A stretch of DNA of 20,570 bases from Acidovorax_G sp046289925 (GTDB taxonomy: Bacteria; Pseudomonadota; Gammaproteobacteria; Burkholderiales; Burkholderiaceae_C), in the NCBI GenBank assembly GCA_046289925.1, contig JBKBUN010000039.1, positions 1-20,570 on the forward strand, read 5' to 3'. How positions within the stretch are numbered: the stretch's first letter is position 1; each line of letters begins with the position of its first letter. The notes under the pieces were generated by a model that was given only the letters and a program-made list of their open reading frames with translations, had not been told where the DNA came from and searched no databases. The position numbers and the translations under genes are program-made. Of this stretch, positions 7,007-15,194 are shown piece by piece.

Positions 7007-8038
7007 ATGAGCGCATTGCAGATTCTGGTGCTGGGGGCCGGGGCCTGGGGTACCGCCGTGGCGGCCAGCGCGGCCACCCATCCCGCAGGCCACGCCGTCA
7101 CGCTCTGGGCGCGCAGTCCTGAGCAGGCGGCCCAGATGCAGGCCCGCCACGAAAACACCCGCTACCTGCCCGGCATTCCGCTGCCTCCCGCTTTGCGTGT
7201 GGTCAGCGGTGACGGGGCGGCGCTGGCGCGCGCAGCCGATCTCGTCATCGTCGCCACTCCTATGGCTGGGCTGCGCGGCATGCTGCAGGCCCTGGCGCCC
7301 GTGGCCCGCGCCCCTGTGGCCTGGCTGTGCAAAGGGTTTGAGCAGCCCCAGCCCGGTGCTGGGCCGGGCTGCGTTGGTCTGCTCGCGCACGAGGTGTGCG
7401 AGCAGGTGGCGCCAGGCCTGCTGGCCGGCGTGCTCAGCGGCCCCAGCTTTGCCCAGGAGGTCGCCCGTGCCCAACCTACCGCCATGGTGGCGGCCAGCCC
7501 GCATGCGTCCGTGCGCGATGCGCTGGTACGGGCGCTGCACGGCCCCAGTGTGCGCGTGTACGCGAACGACGATCTGGTGGGCGTGGAAGTGGGCGGTGCG
7601 GTGAAGAACGTGCTGGCCATTGCCACCGGCCTGTGCGACGGCCTGCAACTGGGCCTGAACGCCCGCGCGGCCCTGGTCACGCGCGGCTTGGCCGAAACCA
7701 CGCGCCTGGGCCTGGCCCTGGGGGCCCGGGCCGAAACCTTCATGGGCTTGTCGGGGCTGGGCGATCTGGTGCTCACGGCCACGGGCGACTTGTCGCGCAA
7801 CCGGCGCGTGGGGCTGCTATTGGCCTCTGGCCAGACGCTCGCACAGGCCATTGAATCGCTGGGCCATGTGGCCGAGGGGGTCTACAGCGCCCGCACCGTG
7901 GCCGGGCGTGCGCGCCAGTTGGGCATTGAAATGCCCATCACCGAGGCCGTGGTAGGCCTGCTCGATGGACGTCTGGCCCCGGCCGAAGCGGTGGCCCAGC
8001 TCATGGGCCGCGACCCGGCCGCCGACCGGCCTATTTGA
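7007..8038 (+). CDS. gpsA: Glycerol-3-phosphate dehydrogenase [NAD(P)+]
   Basis: A 343-residue cytoplasmic enzyme that reduces dihydroxyacetone phosphate to sn-glycerol 3-phosphate for phospholipid synthesis. It carries the N-terminal dinucleotide fold motif LGAGAWGTA (residues 9-17), the GPSFAQEVA segment, the catalytic-lysine motif VGGAVKNVLAIATG and the LSRNRRVG/GLGDLVLTATGD substrate-site motifs. Length fits the family (E. coli 339). The start at 7007 (MSALQILVLGAGAWG) places the nucleotide-binding loop at the usual distance; no strong Shine-Dalgarno is visible before it. It is downstream of secB, as in E. coli, and converges with lysA. Confidence 0.96.
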   Translation: MSALQILVLGAGAWGTAVAASAATHPAGHAVTLWARSPEQAAQMQARHENTRYLPGIPLPPALRVVSGDGAALARAADLVIVATPMAGLRGMLQALAPVARAPVAWLCKGFEQPQPGAGPGCVGLLAHEVCEQVAPGLLAGVLSGPSFAQEVARAQPTAMVAASPHASVRDALVRALHGPSVRVYANDDLVGVEVGGAVKNVLAIATGLCDGLQLGLNARAALVTRGLAETTRLGLALGARAETFMGLSGLGDLVLTATGDLSRNRRVGLLLASGQTLAQAIESLGHVAEGVYSARTVAGRARQLGIEMPITEAVVGLLDGRLAPAEAVAQLMGRDPAADRPI

Positions 8039-8130
8039 ACCCGCAGGCTGCTGTTGCGGGCGTGGCGTTCACGCCCCCCTTCGCCTGCAGTGCAGCCCCG
8101 AGCGTGGCAGGTGCAGTTCTTCAGCAGGGG

Positions 8131-8206
8131 GACTCTGAGTCTTTTCAGTCTGTATCCCCGCAGCTGCGCTGTCTGGGGGCGGCATGGGCCCCGGGCCTCA
8201 GAGTCC
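8131..8206. terminator. Inverted repeat at the gpsA/lysA convergence
   Basis: GGACTCTGAG at 8131-8140 is the exact reverse complement of CTCAGAGTCC at 8197-8206, with 56 bases between. The right arm includes the lysA stop codon. It could form a long-loop structure at the end of both convergent transcripts; there is no U-run, so a termination role is only possible. Confidence 0.3.
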
Positions 8207-9445
8207 ACGCTCAAGCGCCAGCAGTTCGTCCACCGTCTGGCGGCGGCGGATCAGCCGGTGTGCGTTGCCGTCCACCAGCACTTCGGCCACCAGCGGGCGC
8301 GTGTTGTAGTTGGAGGACATGGACGCGCCGTAGGCCCCGGTGTCGTGCAGCACCACCAGGTCGCCCACGCTGGCGGGCGTGAGCGGGCGCGGCTGCACCA
8401 CGCCGCCATCGCCTTGGGTGAACACGTCGCCCGACTCGCACAGCGGTCCGGCCAGCACCGTGGGGCGCGGCGTGGGCGCAGTGCCGTCGCGGCGCAGCAC
8501 TGTCATGGCGTGGTAGCTGCCGTACATCGACGGGCGCATCAGTTCGTTGAAGCCTGCATCCACCAGCACGAAATGGTTGCGGCCTACGTCCTTGGTGGCG
8601 CGTACCTCGGCCAGCAGCACGCCTGATTCGGCCACCAGGAAGCGGCCCGGCTCCAGTTCCAGGGCCAGCGGGTGGCCGAGCACGGCCTCGGCCTGCTGGC
8701 GGGCGGCGTTCCACAGCCCGAAGTAATGCTGCGTGTCCACCACCGCATCGCCTTCGCGGTACGGAATCGACAGCCCGCCGCCGGCCGACAGGGCGTGCAG
8801 GTCCATGCCCGCAGCATGGGTGGTGCGCACCAGTTGCACCATGGCACCGCACACTTCCGAGAGGTGTCCGTAGTCCACCCCCGAGCCGATGTGCATGTGC
8901 AGGCCCACCAGGCGCAGCCCGTGCTGGCGGATGGCAGCCAGCGCTGCAGGCAGGTCGGTGTGCCAGATGCCGTGCTTGCTGTGCTCACCGCCGGTGTTGG
9001 TCTTGTTGCTGTGGCCGTGGCCAAAGCCCGGGTTGATGCGCAGCCACACGGCATGGCCCGGCGAGCGCTCGCCCAGCTGGTGCAGCATGTCGATGGAGCC
9101 TGCGTTCACCGGCACGCGGTGCTCGATCACGCATTCGAGCGTGGCCGCGTCGAACAGGTCGGCCGTGAACACGATGCCCGAGGGCTCGGTATCACCCGCG
9201 CTGTAGCCGGCCTCCAGCGCTCGCAGGATCTCGCCGCGCGAGACGGCGTCCACCTTCACGCCCTGCTCGCGCATCAGCCGCAGGATGTGAATGTTCGAAC
9301 AGGCCTTCTGCGCAAAGCGCACGGTGTCGAAGTTTGAAACCTGGGCAATGCGCTCGCGGATCGTGGCGGCGTCGTACACCCACAGCGGCGTGCCGTAGGT
9401 GCGGGCCAGGGTCCAGAGTTGGTCGGGGGTGAAGCGGTGGGCCAT
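8198..9445 (-). CDS. lysA: Diaminopimelate decarboxylase
   Basis: A 415-residue PLP enzyme that makes L-lysine from meso-diaminopimelate in the cytoplasm. The PLP-binding lysine is K47 in RFAQKACSN. HIGSGVDYGH (185-194), SAGGGLSIPY (220-229), ELEPGRF (263-269) and the substrate-site cysteine in GPLCESGDVF (C336) are present. The exact wording (FAQKACSNIHILRLMREQGV, NPGFGHGHSNKTNTGGEHSK) follows the E. coli-type LysA rather than the more common VKAN type. The start at 9445 (MAHRFTPDQLW) is the family start; the frame stays open to 9808 but that part overlaps lysR. It is divergent from lysR, as in E. coli. No strong Shine-Dalgarno is visible. Confidence 0.96.
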   Translation of the reverse strand: MAHRFTPDQLWTLARTYGTPLWVYDAATIRERIAQVSNFDTVRFAQKACSNIHILRLMREQGVKVDAVSRGEILRALEAGYSAGDTEPSGIVFTADLFDAATLECVIEHRVPVNAGSIDMLHQLGERSPGHAVWLRINPGFGHGHSNKTNTGGEHSKHGIWHTDLPAALAAIRQHGLRLVGLHMHIGSGVDYGHLSEVCGAMVQLVRTTHAAGMDLHALSAGGGLSIPYREGDAVVDTQHYFGLWNAARQQAEAVLGHPLALELEPGRFLVAESGVLLAEVRATKDVGRNHFVLVDAGFNELMRPSMYGSYHAMTVLRRDGTAPTPRPTVLAGPLCESGDVFTQGDGGVVQPRPLTPASVGDLVVLHDTGAYGASMSSNYNTRPLVAEVLVDGNAHRLIRRRQTVDELLALERGL

Positions 9446-9536
9446 GGGGAATCCGGCAAAAAAGGGGGGAATGCTGTCGGCCCTGTGCAATGCCGACCAG
9501 CGTGGCCCGCATGATGGCGCGCGAAGGCCATGCTGT

Positions 9537-9578
9537 CCAATGCTCATTATTGGTAGATGCATGCAATCTGGATATGCT
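9537..9578 (+). promoter_or_regulatory. lysR promoter with overlapping inverted repeats (candidate LysR site)
   Basis: In the spacer between lysA and lysR an AT-rich island holds TTGGTA (9550-9555) and TATGCT (9573-9578) separated by exactly 17 bases, a plausible sigma-70 promoter reading toward lysR. Overlapping the -35 box is the inverted repeat CCAAT-N7-ATTGG (9537-9553), and ATTG-N11-CAAT spans 9549-9567. LysR-type regulators bind such interrupted dyads between divergent genes, so this may control both lysR and lysA. Confidence 0.45.
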
Positions 9579-9677
9579 GGTGCGATGGCATCCCCAGCCC
9601 CTTCGCCGTCCGTCCCCGCACCGCCCCGCGCCCGCCGCCATGACCGCGACGGCCCGCGCACCACCCCGCAAAGGCCC

Positions 9678-10673
9678 ATGCCCGATGCGGTGCCTGCGCG
9701 CGCAGCGCCGCCGCGCATCACCCACCGCCAGCTCGAAGTGTTCCGCGCCGTCATGACCACCGGCAGCGTGACGGCGGCCGCCGCGCTGCTGCACAGCTCG
9801 CAACCCACGCTCAGCCGTGAGATCGCGCGCTTCGAGCAATTGCTGGGCTACCCGCTGTTCGAGCGCACGCCGGGCCGCCTGCGTCCCCACGCGCGTGCCC
9901 TGGCGCTGTGGGACGAGGTGCAGCGTGCCTGGACGGGGCTGGAGCGCGTGGCCGAGCGCGCGCTGGCGCTGGGCCGCTCAGAAGCCGCCGAACTGGCCGT
10001 GGCCTGCGTGCCCGCGCTGGCCCAGGCCCTGCTGCCCGGTGCGGCCGCACGGCTGCTCGCGCAGCGGCCTGGCCTCGCGCTGTCGGTCACGCCGCAAGAA
10101 TCCCCCTTGCTGGAGGAATGGCTGAGCGCCCAGCGCTTTGACCTGGGCCTGAGCGAGCAGCGCGGCGCGCCCCCTGGCACCACGGCCGAGCCGCTGCTGG
10201 CGCTGGACGAGCTGGCCGTGCTGCCCGCAGACCACCCGCTGGCCGCCAGACCGCGCCTGCGCGCCCAAGACTTTGATGGCCTGCCTTTTGTGAGCCTGGC
10301 GCCCGACGACCCCTACCGCCGCGCCATCGACGCGTGGATGGCCGAGTTCGGCGTGGTGCGCCGCATGGCCGTGCAAACCCACAGCGCCGCGGCTGTCTGC
10401 GCCATGGTGCAGCACGGCCTGGGCGTGGGCATCGTCAATCCGCTCACCGCCTTGGCCTGCGCGGGCCCGGGCCTGGTGCTGCGGCCGCTGGCCAGATCGC
10501 TGCCTTTTTGCGTGACCCTGCTGCGCCCTGCGCACCGCCCGCACGCACCCGAGGCCGACCTGCTGGTCCAGGCGCTGCATGCCGAGGCCGCGGCACTGCG
10601 CCAGCGGCTGGCTGCGCGGGTGGGGGAGGAGAAGACATTTGCTATCAAAAAAAGAGCTGCTCGTGCTTTATAA
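9678..10673 (+). CDS. lysR: LysR, transcriptional activator of lysA
   Basis: A 331-residue LysR-type regulator. The winged helix-turn-helix is at about residues 17-75 (THRQLEVFRAV, SSQPTLSREIARFEQLLGY), followed by the periplasmic-binding-protein-like effector domain. Segments such as PQESPLLEEWLSAQRFDLGL, THSAAAVCAMV and NPLTAL match E. coli LysR itself as I recall it, and the divergent lysA supports that identity. E. coli LysR responds to diaminopimelate and lysine. The start at 9678 has AAGG upstream and sits just before the HTH; in-frame ATGs at 9585 and earlier add a Pro/Arg-rich stretch. The last 13-15 residues (TFAIKKRAARAL) and the stop codon are encoded by a dispersed palindromic repeat, so the native C-terminus has been altered. 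Confidence 0.92.
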   Translation: MPDAVPARAAPPRITHRQLEVFRAVMTTGSVTAAAALLHSSQPTLSREIARFEQLLGYPLFERTPGRLRPHARALALWDEVQRAWTGLERVAERALALGRSEAAELAVACVPALAQALLPGAAARLLAQRPGLALSVTPQESPLLEEWLSAQRFDLGLSEQRGAPPGTTAEPLLALDELAVLPADHPLAARPRLRAQDFDGLPFVSLAPDDPYRRAIDAWMAEFGVVRRMAVQTHSAAAVCAMVQHGLGVGIVNPLTALACAGPGLVLRPLARSLPFCVTLLRPAHRPHAPEADLLVQALHAEAAALRQRLAARVGEEKTFAIKKRAARAL

Positions 10674-10693
10674 ATAAGCACGAATGGCCGATT
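10637..10693 (+). repeat. Dispersed palindromic repeat, copy A (3' end of lysR)
   Basis: ATTTGCTATC followed by an A-run, then GAGCTGCTCGTGCT...AGCACG (10662-10667 with 10677-10682 as stem) and GGCC. It resembles copies at 15195 and 20057 (ATTTGCT, AT-rich run, AGCTGCT, hairpin, GGCC or AGCC). It carries the lysR stop codon at 10671. I recall repeats of this form as frequent between genes in Comamonadaceae. Confidence 0.7.
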
Positions 10694-10740
10694 TGAGTCT
10701 CTTTCATAAAGCTCGCTCGGGCCATCGATGGCTCGGGCTG

Positions 10741-10788
10741 CCTCCAGAAGCTGCCGCGCAGCGGCTCAGGGGGGCGTCCCTCTGGAGG
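10741..10788. repeat. Inverted repeat next to the larger intergenic repeat
   Basis: CCTCCAGA (10741-10748) and TCTGGAGG (10781-10788) are exact reverse complements and enclose GCCGCGCAGCGGCTCAGG, the same end sequence that terminates the larger repeat at 10918-10935. It looks like a partial second copy of that repeat end. Confidence 0.5.
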
Positions 10789-10800
10789 CCACCGCTTCGT

Positions 10801-10941
10801 CACTGCGATGGAAACTGGCGCGGCCTCCCAAGCCCAGGGGCATCGAGCAAGGGCCGCCCCGCAGCGAGGATGCCGTCCCCCTGCCCGCAGGGCGCAGCCC
10901 TGCGAGAGCGGGGGGAAGCCGCGCAGCGGCTCAGGAGGGTG
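10801..10941 (-). repeat. Intergenic repeat, copy 1 (inverted relative to 13855-14000)
   Basis: This 141-bp GC-rich stretch is the reverse complement of 13855-14000 with few differences; 10834-10888 matches 13908-13962 over 55 bases without a mismatch. One end contains the small palindrome GCCGC-N3-GCGGC. It ends 7 bases before the panC stop codon. The lysR-panC gap (10674-10947) contains otherwise only the smaller repeats; I see no gene in it. Confidence 0.85.
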
Positions 10942-10947
10942 CCTCTT

Positions 10948-11802
10948 CTAACACTCCAGGTTGTCAATCAAACGCGTGCGTCCCAGCTTGGCAGCACCCA
11001 GCGCCACCAGGCTGCCCGGCGCATCGTCCGCCGTGGGGGGGAGCAGATCGCTGCGGCGGCGCACGGTGAGGTAGTCCGGCTCCCAGCCGCGCATGCGCAG
11101 CGCGTGCAGGGCCTCGGCTTCCAGGGCGGCCTGGGTCTCGGGCGTGACCGGGGTGGAGGCGGCCCAGGCTGTGGCCAGGCGGGCCAGGGCCTGGGGCAGG
11201 GCGGTGGCCTCAGCGCGCTCGGTGGGGCTCAGGTAGCTGTTGCGCGAACTCAGGGCGAGTCCGTCGGGCGCGCGTTGCGTGGCCCCCGCCACCACCTGCA
11301 CGGGCAGCGCAAACTGCTGCACCATGCGGCGCACCACCAGCAGTTGCTGGTAGTCTTTTTGGCCGAACACGGCGGTGCCGCCGGTGCGGCCCAGCACCAG
11401 CGCAAACAGCTTGAGCACTACGGTGCACACGCCGCCGAAGAAGCCGGGGCGAAAGTGGCCTTCCAGCAGGTCGGCCAGCGCCGGGTCGGGCTGCACGCGG
11501 TAGGTTTGCGGTTCGGGGTACAGGTCGCTCTCGCGCGGTGCAAACAGCACATCGCAACCGGCTGCTTCCAGCGCGGCGCAGTCGGCCGCGAAGGTGCGTG
11601 GATAGCTGTCGAAGTCTTCATGTGGCAGAAACTGCAGCCGGTTCACGAAGATGCTGGCCACGGTGCAGTCGCCCAGCGTGCGGGCCTGGCGTACCAGGGC
11701 GATGTGGCCGTCGTGCAGGTTGCCCATGGTGGGCACAAAGGCGGGGTGCTGGCGGCCGGCCAGAGCGGCGCGCAGTTCGTCGGGGGTGCGGGTGATGTGC
11801 AT
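10948..11802 (-). CDS. panC: Pantothenate synthetase
   Basis: A 284-residue cytoplasmic enzyme joining pantoate and beta-alanine with ATP in the last step of pantothenate (coenzyme A precursor) synthesis. It shows the HIGH-type nucleotide motif PTMGNLHDGH (residues 24-33), IFVNRLQFLPHEDFDSYPRT split over the active site, the VFGQKDYQQL motif and the KMSKS-like ALSSRNSYLS. Length is that of E. coli PanC (283). The ATG at 11802 has GGAG about 6 bases upstream. It lies 26 bp downstream of panB on the same strand, so the two form a panB-panC operon. The stop is TAG at 10948-10950. Confidence 0.96.
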   Translation of the reverse strand: MHITRTPDELRAALAGRQHPAFVPTMGNLHDGHIALVRQARTLGDCTVASIFVNRLQFLPHEDFDSYPRTFAADCAALEAAGCDVLFAPRESDLYPEPQTYRVQPDPALADLLEGHFRPGFFGGVCTVVLKLFALVLGRTGGTAVFGQKDYQQLLVVRRMVQQFALPVQVVAGATQRAPDGLALSSRNSYLSPTERAEATALPQALARLATAWAASTPVTPETQAALEAEALHALRMRGWEPDYLTVRRRSDLLPPTADDAPGSLVALGAAKLGRTRLIDNLEC

Positions 11803-11828
11803 GGGGGCTCCAGAGTAGGGTGGGGGGC

Positions 11829-12734
11829 TTACCAGGCGTGGCGCGTGTCGTCGGGAAAGCGCCCGTCCTTCACGGCGCGCACATAGGCTTCAAACGCGCC
11901 GCGGATGCTGCCCGCGTCGGCCAGAAAATCGTGCACGAAGCGCGGCACGCGGCCCAGATGGGCGCCGAGCATGTCGTGCATCACCAGCACTTGCCCGGCG
12001 GTGCCGCGGCCCGCGCCAATGCCGATGGTGGCGCAGTGCGCGAGCGCGTCGGTGATCTCGGCGGCCAGCAGGGCGGGCACCATCTCCAGCACCAGCAGGC
12101 GGGCTCCGGCGTCTTGCAGCGCGAGTGCGTCGGCGCGCAATTGGCGCGCGGCCTGGTCGCCCTGGCCCTGCACACGGTAGCCGCCCAGGGCGTGCACCGT
12201 CTGCGGCGTCAGGCCCAGGTGCGCGCACACCGGAATGCCGCGCTCGACCAGGAAGGCCACCGTGGGCACCGTCCAGCCACCGCCTTCGAGCTTGACCATG
12301 TGCGCGCCCGCCTGCATGAGCTGGCAGGCGCTGCGCAGCGCCTGTTCGCGGCTTTCGGCATAGCTGCCGTAGGGCAGGTCGGCCACCAGCCAGGCGGTTC
12401 CCTGCACGCGTTGCAGGCCACGTGCCACCGATGCGGTGTGGTAGACCATGGTGTCGAGCTGCACGCCCACGGTGCTGGGCAGACCCTGGCAGACCATGCC
12501 CACCGAATCGCCTACCAGCAGGCAGTCCACACCCGCGGCGTCGGCCACGGCGGCCAGTGTTGCGTCGTAGGCGGTGAGCATGGCGATTTTCTCGCCCGCC
12601 GCGCGCATCTGCTGCAGGCGCGGCAGGCTCACGGGCTTGCGCACCGGCAGGGGCGATGCTGGGGGCAGGGTGCCGTAGGGCGTGCCGGGTGTGGCCGGGG
12701 TGGTGCTGGCGGCAGGCGACGGGGTGGATGTCAT
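11829..12734 (-). CDS. panB: 3-Methyl-2-oxobutanoate hydroxymethyltransferase
   Basis: A 301-residue cytoplasmic enzyme transferring a one-carbon unit from methylene-tetrahydrofolate to ketoisovalerate to make ketopantoate. Motifs include AMLTAYDATLAAVADAAGVD, LLVGDSVGMV with the metal-binding aspartate, VKLEGG, and the IGIGAGRGTAGQVLVMHDML segment near the C-terminus. About 35 extra residues rich in P, T and S precede the family core. The ATG at 12734 has AGGAG 8-9 bases upstream; the open frame continues to 13181 but that part overlaps nadC on the other strand. It is the first gene of panB-panC and divergent from nadC. Confidence 0.96.
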   Translation of the reverse strand: MTSTPSPAASTTPATPGTPYGTLPPASPLPVRKPVSLPRLQQMRAAGEKIAMLTAYDATLAAVADAAGVDCLLVGDSVGMVCQGLPSTVGVQLDTMVYHTASVARGLQRVQGTAWLVADLPYGSYAESREQALRSACQLMQAGAHMVKLEGGGWTVPTVAFLVERGIPVCAHLGLTPQTVHALGGYRVQGQGDQAARQLRADALALQDAGARLLVLEMVPALLAAEITDALAHCATIGIGAGRGTAGQVLVMHDMLGAHLGRVPRFVHDFLADAGSIRGAFEAYVRAVKDGRFPDDTRHAW

Positions 12735-12918
12735 GCGAGGCTCCTGACAAGAGGTCGACAAAACTGCTGCGGTGCAGCAAAGTGCGCGGAGTCTAGAGGC
12801 TGCGCCCAAGGCCGCGTTAGAGACGCCTCTCGACCGATGCGTTTTTGCCGCACGCGGGGCGCGGATACCGGGCCACGCCCCGGCAGCGCTTGCGCGGATG
12901 CGGCTATGCTTCGCGCCC

Positions 12919-13827
12919 ATGACCGCACCGAAGACCGCTGCACCGAAGACCGCTTTGTCCCAGGCTTTGACCCAGGAATACTCCCCCGAATACGTGGCCG
13001 CCCTGGCCCAGGCCGATGTGGCCCGTGCGCTGGCCGAAGACGTGGGCACCGGCGACCTGACGGCTGGCCTGATCGACCCCGGCCGCCGTGCCCGCGCCCG
13101 CGTGATCGCGCGCGAGGCCGCCGTCCTGTGCGGCGCGCCCTGGGCCGACGCTGCGCTGCGCGCACTCGACCCCACCGCCACCTCGACCTGGCATGTGCCC
13201 GAAGGTGGGCGCTGCGCGCCCGATCAGGTGCTGTGGGAGATCGAAGGCCAGGCGCGTGCGCTGCTGTCGGCCGAGCGCACGGCGCTGAACTTCCTGCAAC
13301 TGCTGTCGGCTGTGGCCACCAAGACGCGGCAGTACGCCGACGTGGTGGCCGGCACGCGCGCACGCATCGTCGATACGCGCAAGACACTGCCCGGCCTGCG
13401 TCTGGCGCAAAAGTACGCCGTGTGGTGCGGCGGTGGCACCAACCACCGCATCGGCCTGCACGATGCGGTGCTGATCAAAGAGAACCATATTGCCGCCGCA
13501 GGCGGCGTGAGGGCTGTGCTGCAGGCCGCGCGTGTGGTGGCCGCACAGGCCAAGTTCATCGAAATCGAGGTCGAAACGCTGGAGCAGCTGCGCGAGGCGC
13601 TGGACGCCGGGGCCACCATGGTGCTACTGGACAACATGCCCCTGCCCATGCTGCGCGAGGCCGTGGCGCTGAACGCCGGGCGGGCGATTCTTGAGATCTC
13701 GGGCGGCGTGACACTGGATGGCCTGCGCGAGCTGGCCGAAACCGGGGTGGACCGCATCTCCATCGGTACGCTCACCAAGGATGTGAAGGCGGTGGACTTG
13801 TCGATGCGTTTGCAGGAGGGGGTGTGA
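12919..13827 (+). CDS. nadC: Quinolinate phosphoribosyltransferase (nicotinate-nucleotide pyrophosphorylase, carboxylating)
   Basis: A 302-residue cytoplasmic enzyme converting quinolinate and PRPP to nicotinate mononucleotide, the third step of de novo NAD synthesis. It shows ALAEDVGTGDLT, ERTALNFLQLLSAVAT, the DTRKTLPGLRLAQKYAV substrate-binding motif, GGGTNHRIGLHDAVLIKENH and the C-terminal EISGGV and DRISIGTLTKDVKAVDLS. Length matches E. coli NadC (297). The ATG at 12919 (MTAPKTAAPK) precedes the core; the frame is open to 12772 but those residues lack family character. There is no clear Shine-Dalgarno, and TATGCT lies 10 bases upstream of the ATG, so a very short leader is possible. nadA follows after a 232-bp repeat-bearing gap. 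Confidence 0.95.
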   Translation: MTAPKTAAPKTALSQALTQEYSPEYVAALAQADVARALAEDVGTGDLTAGLIDPGRRARARVIAREAAVLCGAPWADAALRALDPTATSTWHVPEGGRCAPDQVLWEIEGQARALLSAERTALNFLQLLSAVATKTRQYADVVAGTRARIVDTRKTLPGLRLAQKYAVWCGGGTNHRIGLHDAVLIKENHIAAAGGVRAVLQAARVVAAQAKFIEIEVETLEQLREALDAGATMVLLDNMPLPMLREAVALNAGRAILEISGGVTLDGLRELAETGVDRISIGTLTKDVKAVDLSMRLQEGV

Positions 13828-13854
13828 ACACTCCCCTGAGCTGGACGGTAGGGG

Positions 13855-14000
13855 ACACCCCCCTGAGCCGCTGTGCGGCTTCCCCCCGCTCTCGCGGCGC
13901 TGCGCTGGCGGGCAGGGGGACGGCATCCTCGCTGCGGGGCGGCCCTTGCTCGATGCCCCTGGCCCTTGGGGGCCGCGCCGGTTTCCGTCGCCATCACGCA
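13855..14000 (+). repeat. Intergenic repeat, copy 2 (between nadC and nadA)
   Basis: This stretch matches the reverse complement of 10801-10941, with a 55-base identical core (13908-13962) and several substitutions toward both ends. The palindrome at its left end is GCCGC-TGT-GCGGC, against GCCGC-TGC-GCGGC in copy 1. It occupies most of the 232-bp nadC-nadA gap; the 60 bp after it show no strong Shine-Dalgarno for nadA. Confidence 0.85.
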
Positions 14001-14059
14001 GCCGAGCGTTCCCAGTCCCAACCCTGAAAAGCTTCTACGCTGAACAACAACATCCCACC

Positions 14060-15178
14060 ATGACGACTGTGATCGACGTCGAATACGAGCAGCCCGGCCC
14101 CGCCGCGAGCGGTGCCGTGTGTTCCACCAAGCACGCCTGGGCGCGAGTGCCGCCCGAGCCCACGGCAGACGAGCGCGCGGCGCTCAAGGACAAGATCCGC
14201 CGTCTGCTCAAGGAAAAGAACGCCGTGATGGTGTCGCACTACTACGTGCACCCCGATCTGCAGGACTTGGCCGAGGAAACCGGCGGCATCGTCAGCGATT
14301 CCCTGGAGATGGCGCGCTTTGGGCGTGACCATGCAGCCACGACCCTGGTGGTGAGCGGTGTGCGCTTCATGGGCGAGACGGCCAAGATCCTGAGCCCTGA
14401 AAAAACCGTGCTCATGCCCGACCTCGACGCGACCTGTTCGCTCGACCTGGGCTGCCCTGCCGACGCGTTTGCCGCGTTCTGCGACCAGCACCCGGACCGT
14501 ACCGTGGTGGTCTACGCCAACACCAGCGCTGCGGTGAAGGCGCGGGCCGACTGGCTGGTCACGTCGAGCTGCGCGCTCGACATCGTGCGCGCCCTCAAGG
14601 AGCGCGGTCACAAGATCCTGTGGGCGCCCGATCGCCATCTGGGTGCGTACATTCAGCGCGAAACCGGGGCCGACATGGTGTTCTGGAACGGTGCGTGCAT
14701 CGTGCACGACGAGTTCAAGGCGCTGGAGCTGGAGTTGCTGAAAAAGGCGCACCCCCACGCCAAGGTGCTGGTGCACCCCGAAAGCCCGGCCGATGTGGTG
14801 GCCCTGGCCGACGCCGTGGGCTCCACCAGCGCCATCCTCAAGGCCGCGCGCGAGTTGGACGCCACCGAGTTCATCGTGGCCACCGACAAGGGCATGATGC
14901 ACAAGCTGCGCACGCTGAACCCGGGCAAGACCTTCATCGAAGCGCCCACGGCTGGCAACAGCGCCACCTGCAAGAGCTGCGCGCATTGCCCCTGGATGGC
15001 CATGAACGGCCTGGCCGACGTGGCCCGCGTGCTGGAGACTGGGGCCAACGCCATCGACGTGGATGCGGCGCTGATCCCCCGCGCGCGCCAACCGATTGAC
15101 CGCATGCTCGCCTTCACCGCCGCGCTCAAGAACGGCCAGCCGCTGGGGGCGCTGGTGCCGCACCTGGGTGCCGCCTGA
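14060..15178 (+). CDS. nadA: Quinolinate synthase
   Basis: A 372-residue [4Fe-4S] enzyme condensing iminoaspartate (from NadB) with dihydroxyacetone phosphate to give quinolinate. The three cluster-ligand regions are visible: DLDATCSLDL (C126), WNGACIVHDEF (C213) and CKSCAHCPWMAMN (C304-C310). VSHYYVHPDLQDLAE (58-72), VSGVRFMGETAKIL and KGMMHKLR are also family segments. It is about 25 residues longer than E. coli NadA, mostly at the N-terminus. The ATG at 14060 (MTTVIDVEYEQ) is used; the frame is open to 13946 but that part is encoded by the intergenic repeat. It lies downstream of nadC and 51 bp upstream of the pabBC frame. Confidence 0.96.
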   Translation: MTTVIDVEYEQPGPAASGAVCSTKHAWARVPPEPTADERAALKDKIRRLLKEKNAVMVSHYYVHPDLQDLAEETGGIVSDSLEMARFGRDHAATTLVVSGVRFMGETAKILSPEKTVLMPDLDATCSLDLGCPADAFAAFCDQHPDRTVVVYANTSAAVKARADWLVTSSCALDIVRALKERGHKILWAPDRHLGAYIQRETGADMVFWNGACIVHDEFKALELELLKKAHPHAKVLVHPESPADVVALADAVGSTSAILKAARELDATEFIVATDKGMMHKLRTLNPGKTFIEAPTAGNSATCKSCAHCPWMAMNGLADVARVLETGANAIDVDAALIPRARQPIDRMLAFTAALKNGQPLGALVPHLGAA

Positions 15179-15194
15179 GCGGGCCGTCCACCGG

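Noticed and set aside
11820..13694. 624-codon plus-strand open frame across panB and nadC
   Set aside because: It runs antisense to panB and out of frame through nadC, both of which have full sets of motifs.
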